A stretch of 64,000 bases of DNA from Paraburkholderia polaris (GCF_012927345.1 NZ_JABBGJ010000045.1:1-64000), one strand, 5' to 3'; positions 54,045 through 62,575 are shown, counted from the stretch's first letter. Notes: a model not told the origin generated them from the sequence alone. Program-made: numbers and translations.

Positions 54045-55928
54045 ATGCAACGTTCGATTGCCACCGTGTCGATCAGCGGGACCCTCGTCGAGAAGCTGAC
54101 CGCCATCCAGGCGGCGGGCTTCGAAGGCGTCGAAATCTTCGAGAACGACCTGCTGTATTTCGACGGCTCGCCCGCCGACGTGCGGCGCATCGCCGAGGAT
54201 CTCGGGCTGAAGATCATGCTGTTCCAGCCGTTCCGCGATTTCGACGGGGTGAGCCCGGAGCGCCTCGAGCGCAATCTGGATCGGGCGAAGCGCAAGTTCG
54301 ACGTGATGCACGAACTGGGTACGGACCGGATTCTGGTGTGCAGCAACGTCTCGCCCGACACCATCGGCGACGATTCGCTGATGACCGACCAGCTCGGCGC
54401 ACTGGCCCGCGCGGCCGAAGCGGCCGGCGTGATCGCCGGCTATGAGGCGCTCGCGTGGGGCAAGCACGTGAAGACCTACCGCCATGCGTGGAAGCTCGTC
54501 AACGCGGTGAATCATCCGAATCTCGGGCTCGTGCTCGACAGCTTTCATACGCTGTCGCTGAACGACACGGTGGACGGCATTGGCGAGATTCCGGGCGAGC
54601 GCATCGCTTTCGTCCAGATTGCCGATGCGCCGAAGCTCGCCATGGACGTGCTCGAATGGAGTCGCCATTACCGCTGCTTCCCGGGTCAGGGCGATTTCGA
54701 TCTGGCCGGTTTCACCGCGCAGGTCGTGAAAACGGGCTACAAAGGGCCGCTTTCACTCGAAATTTTCAACGACGGCTTTCGCGCCGCGCCGACCACCATC
54801 ACCGCCGCGGACGGCCATCGCTCGCTGCTGTTCCTCGAGGAACAGACCCGCGCGCTGCTTGAAGCCACAAAGCAGCCGGTCGGCGAGCTCTATCAATCGC
54901 CCGCCGCGCCAGCGCACGTCGGCTACCAGTTTCTCGAGTTCGCGGTTGATCACACCACCCGCGCGCACCTCGTCGACTGGCTCGGCAAGCTGCGCTTTCG
55001 CCAGGCTGGCCAGCATCGTTCGAAAGATGTGACATTGTTTCAGCACGGCGCGGCCTCGATCGTGCTGAACGCCGAACCGGATTCATTCGCCAACGCCTTC
55101 TTCCAGCAGCATGGTTTGTCGCTGTGCGCGTCGGCGTTTCGCGTGGACGACGCCAATCAGGCCTTCGAACGCGCCGCCGGGTTCGGCTACGCACCGTTCT
55201 CCGGCCAGATCGGCCCGAACGAACGCGTGCTGCCCGCCGTGCAGGCGCCCGACGGCAGCCTGAACTATTTCGTCGACGAGACGCCGGACCAGCCCACCCT
55301 GTTCGAAGCCGATTTCGTACTCACCGACGTCAACGGTCCGACCGAAGTGGGGCCGCTCACGCGCATCGACCACGTCTGCCTGTCCGTGCCGGCTCCTTCG
55401 CTGGATACGTGGGTTCTGTTTCTGCGGACCGCGCTCGGCTTCCAGGCCGAACCGGGCGTGCTGGTGCCCGACCCTTACGGGCTGGTGCGCAGCCGCGCGC
55501 TGCGCAGTCATGACGGTTCGGTGCGCATCGTCCTGAACGCGTCGGTGGACCATCACACGGCGGTAGCCGAGGCATTGCACACCTACCACGGCTCGGGCCT
55601 GAACCACGTCGCGTTCAGCACAGGTGACATTTTCAGCGCGATTCCGGAGTTCATCGCCGACGGTCTGCCGGTGCTGCGTATCCCGCGTAATTACTACGAC
55701 GACCTCGCCGCCCGCTATGCGCTGCCGGACGAGACGCTCGAGGCGCTGCGCGCGCATAACATCCTGTACGACCGGGACGAGCGCGGCGGCGAGTTCTTCC
55801 ACGCTTACACCGAACAACTGGATCAGCGCTTTTTCCTGGAAATTGTCGAACGGCGCGGTGGCTACGACGGCTATGGCGCGGCCAATGCGGCTGTGCGGCT
55901 CGCAGCGCAGGCTCAACGCCGCAAATAG
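54045..55928 (+). CDS. quiC: 3-dehydroshikimate dehydratase fused to an HPPD-like domain
   Basis: A 627-residue two-domain enzyme that turns 3-dehydroshikimate into protocatechuate. Residues 1-280 are an AP-endonuclease-2-like TIM barrel (ATVSISGTLVEKLTAIQAAG, GYEALAWGKHVKTYRHAWKL, GLVLDSFHTLSLND, FVQIADAPKLAMDVLEWSRH). Residues about 300-610 are a 4-hydroxyphenylpyruvate-dioxygenase-like vicinal oxygen chelate domain, with possible metal ligands in RIDHVCLSVP, GLNHVAFST and FLEIVERRGG. This matches the two-domain QuiC type known from Pseudomonas. The ATG at 54045 has caggag 7 bases upstream. Confidence 0.93.
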   Translation: MQRSIATVSISGTLVEKLTAIQAAGFEGVEIFENDLLYFDGSPADVRRIAEDLGLKIMLFQPFRDFDGVSPERLERNLDRAKRKFDVMHELGTDRILVCSNVSPDTIGDDSLMTDQLGALARAAEAAGVIAGYEALAWGKHVKTYRHAWKLVNAVNHPNLGLVLDSFHTLSLNDTVDGIGEIPGERIAFVQIADAPKLAMDVLEWSRHYRCFPGQGDFDLAGFTAQVVKTGYKGPLSLEIFNDGFRAAPTTITAADGHRSLLFLEEQTRALLEATKQPVGELYQSPAAPAHVGYQFLEFAVDHTTRAHLVDWLGKLRFRQAGQHRSKDVTLFQHGAASIVLNAEPDSFANAFFQQHGLSLCASAFRVDDANQAFERAAGFGYAPFSGQIGPNERVLPAVQAPDGSLNYFVDETPDQPTLFEADFVLTDVNGPTEVGPLTRIDHVCLSVPAPSLDTWVLFLRTALGFQAEPGVLVPDPYGLVRSRALRSHDGSVRIVLNASVDHHTAVAEALHTYHGSGLNHVAFSTGDIFSAIPEFIADGLPVLRIPRNYYDDLAARYALPDETLEALRAHNILYDRDERGGEFFHAYTEQLDQRFFLEIVERRGGYDGYGAANAAVRLAAQAQRRK

Positions 55929-55944
55929 GCGGTTGGCTTGCCAT

Positions 55945-55967
55945 GCTGTGGGCTGTGGGCTGTGGGC
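55945..55967. repeat. 7-bp tandem repeat
   Basis: Three copies of gctgtgg after the quiC stop codon, in non-coding DNA. Confidence 0.75.
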
Positions 55968-56126
55968 TCCAAATTCAGCCGGCTCGGGCACAGCCCATGC
56001 TTCATCGGCTCAAGCGGGCGCGCCGCACCGATATAATGGCGGTTGATCCTCGGCCCAGTGTTGCGCGCACTCTGCCCCATCCGGGCGTCGCACGAACCTT
56101 CGGCCGAATGAAACGCCAGGAGAGAT

Positions 56127-56459
56127 ATGAAGAAGTTTGCCGTAGTCCTATCAGTTCCCCTGCTTCTCAGCGCTTGCGCGTACTTCCAGAAGAATCCGGA
56201 TGCCGGCGAGCCCGTCACGGACACCACCACACAGCGCTCGGTCAACGACGTGGTCGCCTGCCTGACGCAAGTGGCGACCAGTCACAACGCCGCGTTCAAA
56301 TCGACCGCGATCCCGCAAGGCCAGATGCTCGACTTCGGCGATTCGAATATCGTCAAGGTGCGCAGCGACAACGGCGCGACGACTTATCGCTTCTACGCGG
56401 GCAAGCGCCACGTGGGCAATCTGTGGATTGAATCGGCGAGTAAAACCTGCGCGCCGTAA
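56127..56459 (+). CDS. Small predicted lipoprotein
   Basis: A 110-residue protein with a type II signal peptide; the lipobox LLSAC puts the lipidated Cys at residue 17. The rest (SVNDVVACLTQVATSHNAAF, TYRFYAGKRHVGNLWIESAS) has two further cysteines that could form a disulphide. I recognise no named family; similar short lipoproteins are common in Burkholderiaceae. A ggagag site precedes the ATG at 56127. It has no obvious operon partner. Confidence 0.75.
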   Translation: MKKFAVVLSVPLLLSACAYFQKNPDAGEPVTDTTTQRSVNDVVACLTQVATSHNAAFKSTAIPQGQMLDFGDSNIVKVRSDNGATTYRFYAGKRHVGNLWIESASKTCAP

Positions 56460-56614
56460 GGTAAGCAAAGGTAAAAATCGGCCATGTGTAACGGTCGGTA
56501 ACTCGTTCCGGTGCCATCTTCGTGTCACGGTGTTACAGGACAATGAGTCTTAAGAATCGTTTAAGACTTTATCCGCATGATCCACCCGACACTATCCCGC
56601 ACAAGGCGCGCTCC

Positions 56615-56875
56615 ATGAACCAGCCCGATCACAACACGAACGAGACGCCGGCACCGGCCAAGCGGCCCACGATTCTGCGCCGTCTGCTGAGCCATCATGA
56701 ACTGGCGACGCTGCTGCTGTTGCTGCACGCGCCGATCGACGCGTCCGCGAAACCCGAGATTCCGCAGCTTCACGAAGCCGGCTTGATCGAAACGGTTTCC
56801 GGCGACGCAGGCGCCTCGCACATCCGTCTGACGCGCGAAGGCAATGCAGTGCTGCGCGGGCTTGGCGTGAAATAA
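56615..56875 (+). CDS. Hypothetical small protein, possible winged helix
   Basis: An 86-residue protein. The centre is helical (LRRLLSHHELATLLLLLHAP) and the end reads LHEAGLIETVSGD then IRLTREGNAVLRGLGVK. That alternation of a short helix, an A/G-L-I turn and a beta wing resembles a winged-helix domain. No family can be named. The start at 56615 is chosen for composition; one at 56543 is possible. It converges with the GIY-YIG gene, seven bases between stops. Confidence 0.6.
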   Translation: MNQPDHNTNETPAPAKRPTILRRLLSHHELATLLLLLHAPIDASAKPEIPQLHEAGLIETVSGDAGASHIRLTREGNAVLRGLGVK

Positions 56876-56882
56876 GGCGGGC

Positions 56883-57212
56883 TTACGCCTGCCATACGCC
56901 GTACCCCGCCTCGCGCAGTCCAATCGCCAATTCCACTTCCATATCCTGTGCCCCGCGGTAAGGCATTGGATTGAACACTTCATACAATTCGGGCAAGAGG
57001 CGCAGACCGTAATCGCGCACATAGCGATTTGCCTGGATGCCGGCCTTGTGCCGGTCGAACCTCAGATCCGGGTCCAGTCCCGTCATTCCCACGTACACGC
57101 ACGGCTTGTCGAACCGGTAATCGGGATTCGCGCGGCGAAAGCGCGCCTCGTTCCAGACCGTGTCGTCCAGCGCGACGACGTAGACGTAGTAATGATGCTT
57201 GCGACGAACCAT
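56883..57212 (-). CDS. Small GIY-YIG-like nuclease domain protein
   Basis: A 109-residue single-domain protein. HHYYVYVVALDDTVWNE and KPCVYVGMTGLDPDLRFDRH correspond to the two beta strands and YIG-like motif of GIY-YIG endonucleases; the motif is degenerate (VYV and YVGMTG). A Glu in QDMEVELAIGLREAGY may be the metal ligand. It lies 14 bases after the AraC-type gene on the same strand. The role could be DNA processing, but no partner domain is present. A much longer frame through this region is not coding upstream of 57212. Confidence 0.75.
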   Translation of the reverse strand: MVRRKHHYYVYVVALDDTVWNEARFRRANPDYRFDKPCVYVGMTGLDPDLRFDRHKAGIQANRYVRDYGLRLLPELYEVFNPMPYRGAQDMEVELAIGLREAGYGVWQA

Positions 57213-57226
57213 GTGCGCCAGACAGC

Positions 57227-57997
57227 TTAGCTTCGCGCGGCGGTGCCGTGCAGCAGCATGCGGTACTCGGTCGGCGTGACGCCGACGGTCGCCTTGAATT
57301 GGCGCGTAAAGGCGCTGTGGTCGGTGTAGCCGCAAAGCGCGGCGACGTCGGTGACCTTGTCGTGCGAAACCAGCAGCGCGGTAGCGGCGTCCAGCCGCGT
57401 TTTCAGCAACACCTGGCGCGGCGTCAAATGAAACACTTTGTGAAAGTAGCGCTCCAGTTGCGCCACCGACATATCCGCCATTGCGGCAAGCTGTTTCAGA
57501 TTTAACGGCTGCACGTAGTTTTCCTGAATGGACTGCACCACTGCGGCTAACCGGCTGTAAGCGGGATGACTGCTTTCGTCCGCTTTCAGGTCGCGGGAGA
57601 TGCCGGCGAGGCCGACCACCTTGCCCGCCGGATCGCGCAACGGCTGCTTGCAGGTCAGGCACCAACCCGGCTGGCGGCCGGGATACAGATGCAGCTCCAG
57701 TTGATCGATCATCTGGCTGCCGACGTTGATGATCGCTTTGTCCTGTGCGGTGTAGATGCGGCCGAAGCGGCGCGGGAAGACATCCTCGGCGGTCTTGCCG
57801 AGCAATGCGGCCTTTTCCTTGAAGCCACAGCGCGAAGCCAGCGTGCGATTGACCAGCACATAGTGAGCGTGCGCGTCCTTGACGAAAAACACGACGTCCG
57901 GCATCGCGTCGAACACGGGCTCGAGCAAAGTGAAATGCGACAGCATGCCGGACAGCGTTACGTCGTCCGGTTCGAGCGGATAAGCCAGCGTGTTCAT
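57227..57997 (-). CDS. PAS-domain AraC-family regulator
   Basis: A 256-residue regulator with a PAS sensor (residues about 20-140: FDAMPDVVFFVKDAHAHYVL, GISRDLKADE) and a C-terminal AraC/XylS double helix-turn-helix (LKQLAAMADMSVAQLERYFH, VTDVAALCGYTDHSAFTRQF). It follows the hydroxyproline dehydrogenase genes on the same strand and may regulate them; known hydroxyproline loci of Pseudomonas also use an AraC-type regulator. The ATG at 57997 opens the conserved part, but the frame continues upstream into the 12-bp repeat array with further in-frame ATGs. Confidence 0.85.
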   Translation of the reverse strand: MNTLAYPLEPDDVTLSGMLSHFTLLEPVFDAMPDVVFFVKDAHAHYVLVNRTLASRCGFKEKAALLGKTAEDVFPRRFGRIYTAQDKAIINVGSQMIDQLELHLYPGRQPGWCLTCKQPLRDPAGKVVGLAGISRDLKADESSHPAYSRLAAVVQSIQENYVQPLNLKQLAAMADMSVAQLERYFHKVFHLTPRQVLLKTRLDAATALLVSHDKVTDVAALCGYTDHSAFTRQFKATVGVTPTEYRMLLHGTAARS

Positions 57998-58369
57998 CGT
58001 GCGGGTTCCGTGGTCGGTGCGGTTGTGCGTTGGTCGGGCGATGGCTGTGCGATGTCGGTGCATTTGCCGGTGCATTTGCCGGTGCATTCGCCGGTGCATT
58101 TGCCGGTGCATTCGCACGCGCATTTGCCGGTGTATTTACGTGTGCATTCGTCGGCGCATTTGCCCGTGCATTCGTAGGCGCATTCGTCGGCGCATTTGTC
58201 CGTGCATTCGTCGGCGCATTTGCCCGTGCATTCGTAGGCGCATTTGTCCGTGCATTCGTCGGCGCATTTGTCCGTGCGTCCAACCGCGCGATAGCGCGGG
58301 TAGGTGCTTGCGGTCGATTATAGGGCCACGCGCTGGTGGAAATATCCAGCGGCCGTACGGATGCCGGTG
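57998..58369. other. Intergenic region dominated by a repeat array
   Basis: Between the oxidoreductase stop and the AraC-type start. Apart from the array at 58060-58275 I see no gene, although the array keeps several frames open on both strands. Confidence 0.6.
58060..58275. repeat. 12-bp minisatellite upstream of the AraC-type gene
   Basis: Eighteen contiguous 12-bp units, mostly gcatttgccggt or gcattcgtcggc types, with a two-to-four-unit higher-order pattern in the middle (for example the units at 58192-58227). On the minus strand the first units read ATG-CAC-CGG-CAA, giving five ATGs in frame with the AraC gene. The unit is a multiple of three, so all frames remain open through it. Confidence 0.9.
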
Positions 58370-59650
58370 TCATTCGGACGGCGGTGGCTCCCCGCTCGCC
58401 GCCATCAAGGTGCAGATTTGCGCCGGACTGAACGGCGGGCGCGGCGCTGCGGCTTCCCAGCCGAAATACAGCCCAGCCGCGGCACCGCAGATTCGCCCCT
58501 GGCATGCGCCCATCCCGCAGCGAGTATGCAGCTTGGCCTCGCGCCAATCCGGAAAGACGCGTACTTCGCCGAGGCTGACGTCTTCGCAACGGCAGAGCAG
58601 TGTGGCATCGTCGGGCGGCGTGCGTGCGGCGGCCTGCAAGGCAAACGCCACTTCGACGCGCCTCGCGAAACGCCGCCATCGCGCTCGTTGCGCATGCAGC
58701 GCGGTGCGGTTTGCCGGGGCGCCGCTCGCGGAGAGCCCAGCGATCTCGCCTTCCACACCCGCCAGTTCCGCGCCGCCGACGCCCGTGCATTCGCCTGCCG
58801 CCAGCACGCTGTCCACTGAAGTCCGCTGCTCACTGTCGACGACGATCTCACCCGCTTCGTTGATCGCACAGCCAAGCGCTTGCGCAAGCGTAATGTTCGG
58901 CACGAATCCATAGCCGCAGGCGATGCGGTCGCAATCAAGCGTCAACTGTCGCTGGCCGCGCTGGATCATCACGCGCTCGACGCGGCCATCGCCACTAGCT
59001 TGCCGGACGATACTGCCGGTCCAGTAACGCACGCCCGCGAAGCCGCGCGTCATGGCAACGGCTTGCCACAACTTCGCCGGCTCGCCCAACAGAGAGACGC
59101 CGAAGCGGGCGACCTCGAACGCCGACGCCTGCTCCACGACCGCCACCACCCGCGCCCCGGCAGCACGCGCGGTGGCGAGCGCAGCGATCAGCAGAGGACC
59201 GCTGCCTGCAATCACGATCCGTTCGTCGCGCACCGGCATGGCGCCTTTGATGAGTGCCTGCAGCGCGCCTGCACCGGTCACGCCGGGCAGCGTCCAGCCG
59301 GCGAATGGCAAGAGCCGCTCGCGCGCGCCGGTCGCGAGGATCAATCGATCGTAGCTGATAGACACGCCACCATGCTCAGCCGACTCAAGCAGCAAACCGC
59401 GCGAACCGAGCGGCGCGATCACGCGAGTCGACGCAAACAACGTGACATTGGTCCGCATGTATAAGGCGTCGAGCAGCGCGTGCAACTGAGCTTGCGGCGG
59501 ACGGCCGGGACCTTGCCGCCAGATTTGACCACCGGCGCGCGGGTTGTCGTCGAGCAGCGCAACCGTGGCGCCCTCGCGCGCCGCGGCCTGCGCGGCGTTC
59601 AACCCGGCCGGACCGGCGCCTACCACGACGATATCGAAGTGCTGCTTCAT
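58370..59650 (-). CDS. lhpE: D-hydroxyproline dehydrogenase, NAD(P)/FAD subunit (alpha)
   Basis: A 426-residue pyridine-nucleotide-disulphide-type flavoprotein. The N-terminal FAD fold is IVVVGAGPAGLNAAQAAARE with a second nucleotide fold near IVIAGSGPLLIAALATARAA. The C-terminal bacterioferritin-like [2Fe-2S] region has CRCEDVSLGE and CGMGACQGRICG cysteines. With the two genes upstream it forms a three-part dehydrogenase like LhpBEF for cis-4-hydroxy-D-proline. Its ATG overlaps the previous stop by four bases (ATGA). Confidence 0.85.
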   Translation of the reverse strand: MKQHFDIVVVGAGPAGLNAAQAAAREGATVALLDDNPRAGGQIWRQGPGRPPQAQLHALLDALYMRTNVTLFASTRVIAPLGSRGLLLESAEHGGVSISYDRLILATGARERLLPFAGWTLPGVTGAGALQALIKGAMPVRDERIVIAGSGPLLIAALATARAAGARVVAVVEQASAFEVARFGVSLLGEPAKLWQAVAMTRGFAGVRYWTGSIVRQASGDGRVERVMIQRGQRQLTLDCDRIACGYGFVPNITLAQALGCAINEAGEIVVDSEQRTSVDSVLAAGECTGVGGAELAGVEGEIAGLSASGAPANRTALHAQRARWRRFARRVEVAFALQAAARTPPDDATLLCRCEDVSLGEVRVFPDWREAKLHTRCGMGACQGRICGAAAGLYFGWEAAAPRPPFSPAQICTLMAASGEPPPSE

Positions 59651-60153
59651 CGCTTGCCTGTGGTGGTCGTGGTGCTATTTGCGCTAGGTCCGTTGGTCCA
59701 GTTGGGTTCGCTGGAATCGCCGGCCGCGTTGGATTCTCTCGCCGCGCTGGATTCTCTGGATTCTCTGGATTCTCTGGATTCGCTGGATTCGCTGGATTCG
59801 CTGGTCGCGCTGGTCGCGCTGGTCGTGTTGGTCGTGTTGGTCGCGCTGGATACGTAGGCCGCGTCAGTCGCCGTCGCCGTGGCCGTGGCCGTGGCCGCAG
59901 CGGTACAAACGATTTGCCCTTCGCGGCAAAGAGTCTGACACGCCAACGCGTGCGCCCGGCCGTCGATCGTAACGCGGCACTCCTGGCACACGCCCATCCC
60001 GCACAGTGCTGCGCGCACCTGGCCGCTAACCGACGTTCGCGTGCCGCTCGCTCCCGCAATGACGAGCGCCGCGGCCACGGTCGTCCCCCCTTCGACCGCG
60101 ACGCATCTACCGTCGATCGTCAAGTGGAAGCGTGCTGCATCGGCGTTAGTCAT
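59647..60153 (-). CDS. lhpF: D-hydroxyproline dehydrogenase, (2Fe-2S) subunit with repetitive tail
   Basis: A 168-residue protein. Residues 1-85 are a plant-type [2Fe-2S] domain with CGMGVCQEC and a further Cys in LACQTLCREG, the usual size of the gamma subunit (90-105). The rest is a low-complexity tail of Ala-Thr, Thr-Asn and Ser-Glu-Ser/Arg-Glu-Ser repeats from tandem 6- and 9-bp units. It overlaps the upstream gene by eight bases and the downstream one by four, so translation is coupled across the tail. Confidence 0.85.
   Translation of the reverse strand: MTNADAARFHLTIDGRCVAVEGGTTVAAALVIAGASGTRTSVSGQVRAALCGMGVCQECRVTIDGRAHALACQTLCREGQIVCTAAATATATATATDAAYVSSATNTTNTTSATSATSESSESSESRESRESRESSAARESNAAGDSSEPNWTNGPSANSTTTTTGKR
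59747..59845. repeat. In-frame 9-bp tandem repeat in the (2Fe-2S) subunit gene
   Basis: Eleven 9-bp units running ctggattct, ctggattcg, ctggtcgcg and ctggtcgtg in blocks of like sequence. A 6-bp gccgtg array follows at about 59870-59897. Both encode the tail of the protein. Confidence 0.88.
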
Positions 60154-61273
60154 AAGCTACCTTTTGCGCAAAACGAACCGGCAAGTACGGCTCGACAGGA
60201 ATCGGCGCGGCGCTCCCCGTGATTTGCGCGGCCAGCAACTTTGCGCTCGCCAGCGAGGTCGTCACGCCAAGGCCTTCGTGTCCGACTGCGAGCCACACGC
60301 CGGGCGAAAAATCGCCGGCAGGACCGATCAACGGCAATCCGTCAGGCGACGCCGCACGAAAGCCAGTCCATGCGCGGATGCCGTTGAGTGTCGGCAGGAC
60401 CGGCAGATAGTGCGCGGCGCGCTGCAGCATCTGAGCGAGCACCGGCAAGTCGACGGCGGGATCGGTTGTATCGAACTGACGCGACGAGCCGATCAGCAAC
60501 TGGCCTGTAGGCCGCGGCTGCGCATTGAATGCCACCGAGGTGCCGGCCGCATGATGCGCGCTCTTGATGTAGCCGAGTTCGAGCAGTTGATGGCGAATGA
60601 GCGCGGGGTAACGGTCGGTGATCAGCAGATGACCTTTCTTCGGCTGCAACGGCAGCGACCTCAGCAGTTGCTGAGCGCCCAGACCATTGGCAACGATCAC
60701 ATGCGCGGCGCCGATGCGCTCGCCATCGGCCAGCGTCACGCCGCTAGCGCTGACGGCAGACACCCGCGCGCCGAGCCGCACACGGATATTCTCGACTCCT
60801 GAGGATTGCGTCAGCAGCCACTCGGCAACGGTGGGCGCATACACGATGCTGTCGTGCTCGATCCGCAAGCCGCCCGCCATCGACTGCGCCAGCGCCGGTT
60901 CACACGTGCGCAACTCGGAGGCGTCGAGCAGTTGTGCGGAGACGCCCTGTGCTTCGAACCCGGCATGCATGGTGCGGGCGGCTTGCCATTCCTCATCGTC
61001 GGCGGCGACCCATAGCGTGCCGCAGCGCGCGAACGCGTCGCGCATGCGCAGCTGCGGCGCGAGCGCCAGCCACAAGTCGCGCGAATAGCGGCTCAACGTG
61101 AATTCCGCGGGCGAGTCGTTCATCACGACGATATGGCCCATGCCCGCCGCCGTCGCGCCGCCGCCGATGCCCTGTGCGTCGAGTACCTCGACCCGCATGC
61201 CGAGCGCGGCCAGCTCCGCCGCGCAAGCCGCGCCGACAATCCCGGCCCCGACGATCACCGCGTCCGCTGTCAT
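60146..61273 (-). CDS. lhpB: D-hydroxyproline dehydrogenase, DAO-type FAD subunit (beta)
   Basis: A 375-residue D-amino-acid-oxidase-type flavoprotein. The FAD fold is AVIVGAGIVGAACAAELAAL with the GGGATAAGMGHIVVMNDS motif after it. The C-terminal part has NGIRAWTGFRAASPDGLPLI and VWLAVGHEGLGVTTSLASAK. It is the substrate-oxidising subunit that converts cis-4-hydroxy-D-proline to the pyrroline. The ATG overlaps the epimerase stop by four bases (ATGA). Confidence 0.85.
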   Translation of the reverse strand: MTADAVIVGAGIVGAACAAELAALGMRVEVLDAQGIGGGATAAGMGHIVVMNDSPAEFTLSRYSRDLWLALAPQLRMRDAFARCGTLWVAADDEEWQAARTMHAGFEAQGVSAQLLDASELRTCEPALAQSMAGGLRIEHDSIVYAPTVAEWLLTQSSGVENIRVRLGARVSAVSASGVTLADGERIGAAHVIVANGLGAQQLLRSLPLQPKKGHLLITDRYPALIRHQLLELGYIKSAHHAAGTSVAFNAQPRPTGQLLIGSSRQFDTTDPAVDLPVLAQMLQRAAHYLPVLPTLNGIRAWTGFRAASPDGLPLIGPAGDFSPGVWLAVGHEGLGVTTSLASAKLLAAQITGSAAPIPVEPYLPVRFAQKVAYD

Positions 61274-62217
61274 GCCGTGCGGATACCCCACGCGAACGGG
61301 TCGCGCTCGTCGAAACACAAACGCCCTTCGGCCATGATGTGCGCGTGGCCGGTGATAGTCGGAATCACCGAGACTCCATCGCCGGCGTGACGATAGCTCG
61401 CCTCGAATACGCTGCCGATGATGCTCTCCTGCCGCCACACCGCGCCTTCGGAGAGCTTGCCGTCGGCGGCGAGGCAGGCAATTTTCGCGCTCGTGCCGGT
61501 ACCGCACGGCGAGCGGTCATACGCGTTGCCTGGACAAAGGACGAAGCTGCGGCTGTCGATGCCGTCGCGCGAGCCGGGTCCAAAGAGTTCGATGTGGTCG
61601 ATCAAGGCGCCGTCCGCGCCGGTGATGCCCTGCGCGATCAGCGCATCGCGGACTGCCGCACTGAACGCGGTCAGCTCGGCGATACGCGCCGCCTCCAGCG
61701 TGTGCCCGTGGTCGGCGACGAGAAAGAACCAGTTGCCGCCCCAGCCGATGTCGCCACTCAACATGCCGTGGCCCGGTGCGTCCACCTGCACGCCTTGCCG
61801 GTAGCGATAAGCCGGCACGTTGCGCACGGCCACACTGCCGTCCTCGTTGAGCGTCGCTTCAACGAGGCCGACCGGCGTCTCGATCCGATGACGCCCCGGC
61901 CCGATCCGCCCCATGTGCGCGAGCGAGACGACGAGGCCGATCGTGCCGTGCCCGCACATGCCGAGATAGCCCACGTTATTGAAGAAGATCACGCCGGCCG
62001 CGCACGTGGGGTCGTCCGGCTCGCACAGCAGCGCCCCGACCACCACGTCCGAGCCGCGCGGTTCGGTGACGACGCCCGCGCGCCAATCGTCGAAATGCGT
62101 GCGGAACACGTCCAGACGCTGTGCTAGCGTGCCGCCGCCAAGCGCCGGGCCACCCGACACCACCAGGCGGGTCGGTTCACCGCCGGTGTGCGAGTCGATG
62201 ATATCTAGGGTTTTCAT
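61270..62217 (-). CDS. lhpA: 4-hydroxyproline 2-epimerase (proline racemase family)
   Basis: A 315-residue cofactor-independent epimerase that turns trans-4-hydroxy-L-proline into cis-4-hydroxy-D-proline. It starts MKTLDIIDSHTGGEPTRLVV. Both catalytic cysteines are present: MCGHGTIG (about residue 90) and SPCGTGTSAK (about 240). A Cys/Cys pair is expected for the epimerase, while the related dehydratases have Thr at the second position. The start at 62217 is the family start. It is first of a tightly overlapping operon. Confidence 0.92.
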   Translation of the reverse strand: MKTLDIIDSHTGGEPTRLVVSGGPALGGGTLAQRLDVFRTHFDDWRAGVVTEPRGSDVVVGALLCEPDDPTCAAGVIFFNNVGYLGMCGHGTIGLVVSLAHMGRIGPGRHRIETPVGLVEATLNEDGSVAVRNVPAYRYRQGVQVDAPGHGMLSGDIGWGGNWFFLVADHGHTLEAARIAELTAFSAAVRDALIAQGITGADGALIDHIELFGPGSRDGIDSRSFVLCPGNAYDRSPCGTGTSAKIACLAADGKLSEGAVWRQESIIGSVFEASYRHAGDGVSVIPTITGHAHIMAEGRLCFDERDPFAWGIRTA

Positions 62218-62575
62218 AATGCACATGGTAGGAATGCCGAGCGACGGAGTCTTGGTGTGCTTAAGCGTGGATTGTGACGATTTCGGCATAGTCTTTGCGC
62301 CCACGCTCCCACGCTTCGATCTTCGAAAACGGGCAAAAGCCACGCCTGAACAGCGCACTGCAACCGGGACTCAAGCACACACGTAATGCCCCGTCCATGC
62401 GACTTCGACGCACTTTGCGTACTGTCCCGAAATAGTCGGCTTGCCTGATCTTTGCTGGGCTCGCAGGCACAGCCACTATGCTGAAATCGTCATCCGCCAC
62501 GCGTGAATCACGCAAGACGGCGGCATTTTCCCTGCTTACACTGCGCTTCGACTCAACACACTCAGGAGAGCAGTC
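62218..62575. other. Divergent promoter region of the hydroxyproline locus
   Basis: No gene in 358 bases. It separates the epimerase operon from the deaminase. A frame on the minus strand extends upstream of the epimerase (to 62358) but is not conserved. I found no inverted repeat strong enough to name an operator. Confidence 0.4.

Noticed and set aside
58060..58275. CRISPR array
   Set aside because: Units are contiguous 12-mers with no spacers and no cas genes; it is a minisatellite.
58030..58323. A 97-codon Ala-Phe repeat protein on the plus strand
   Set aside because: Open only because the 12-bp unit lacks stops; no ribosome binding site and a low-complexity product.
56883..58790. A 635-codon minus-strand frame
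   Set aside because: It crosses the oxidoreductase end, the repeat array and the AraC gene in another frame. Only the last 109 codons resemble a protein (GIY-YIG).
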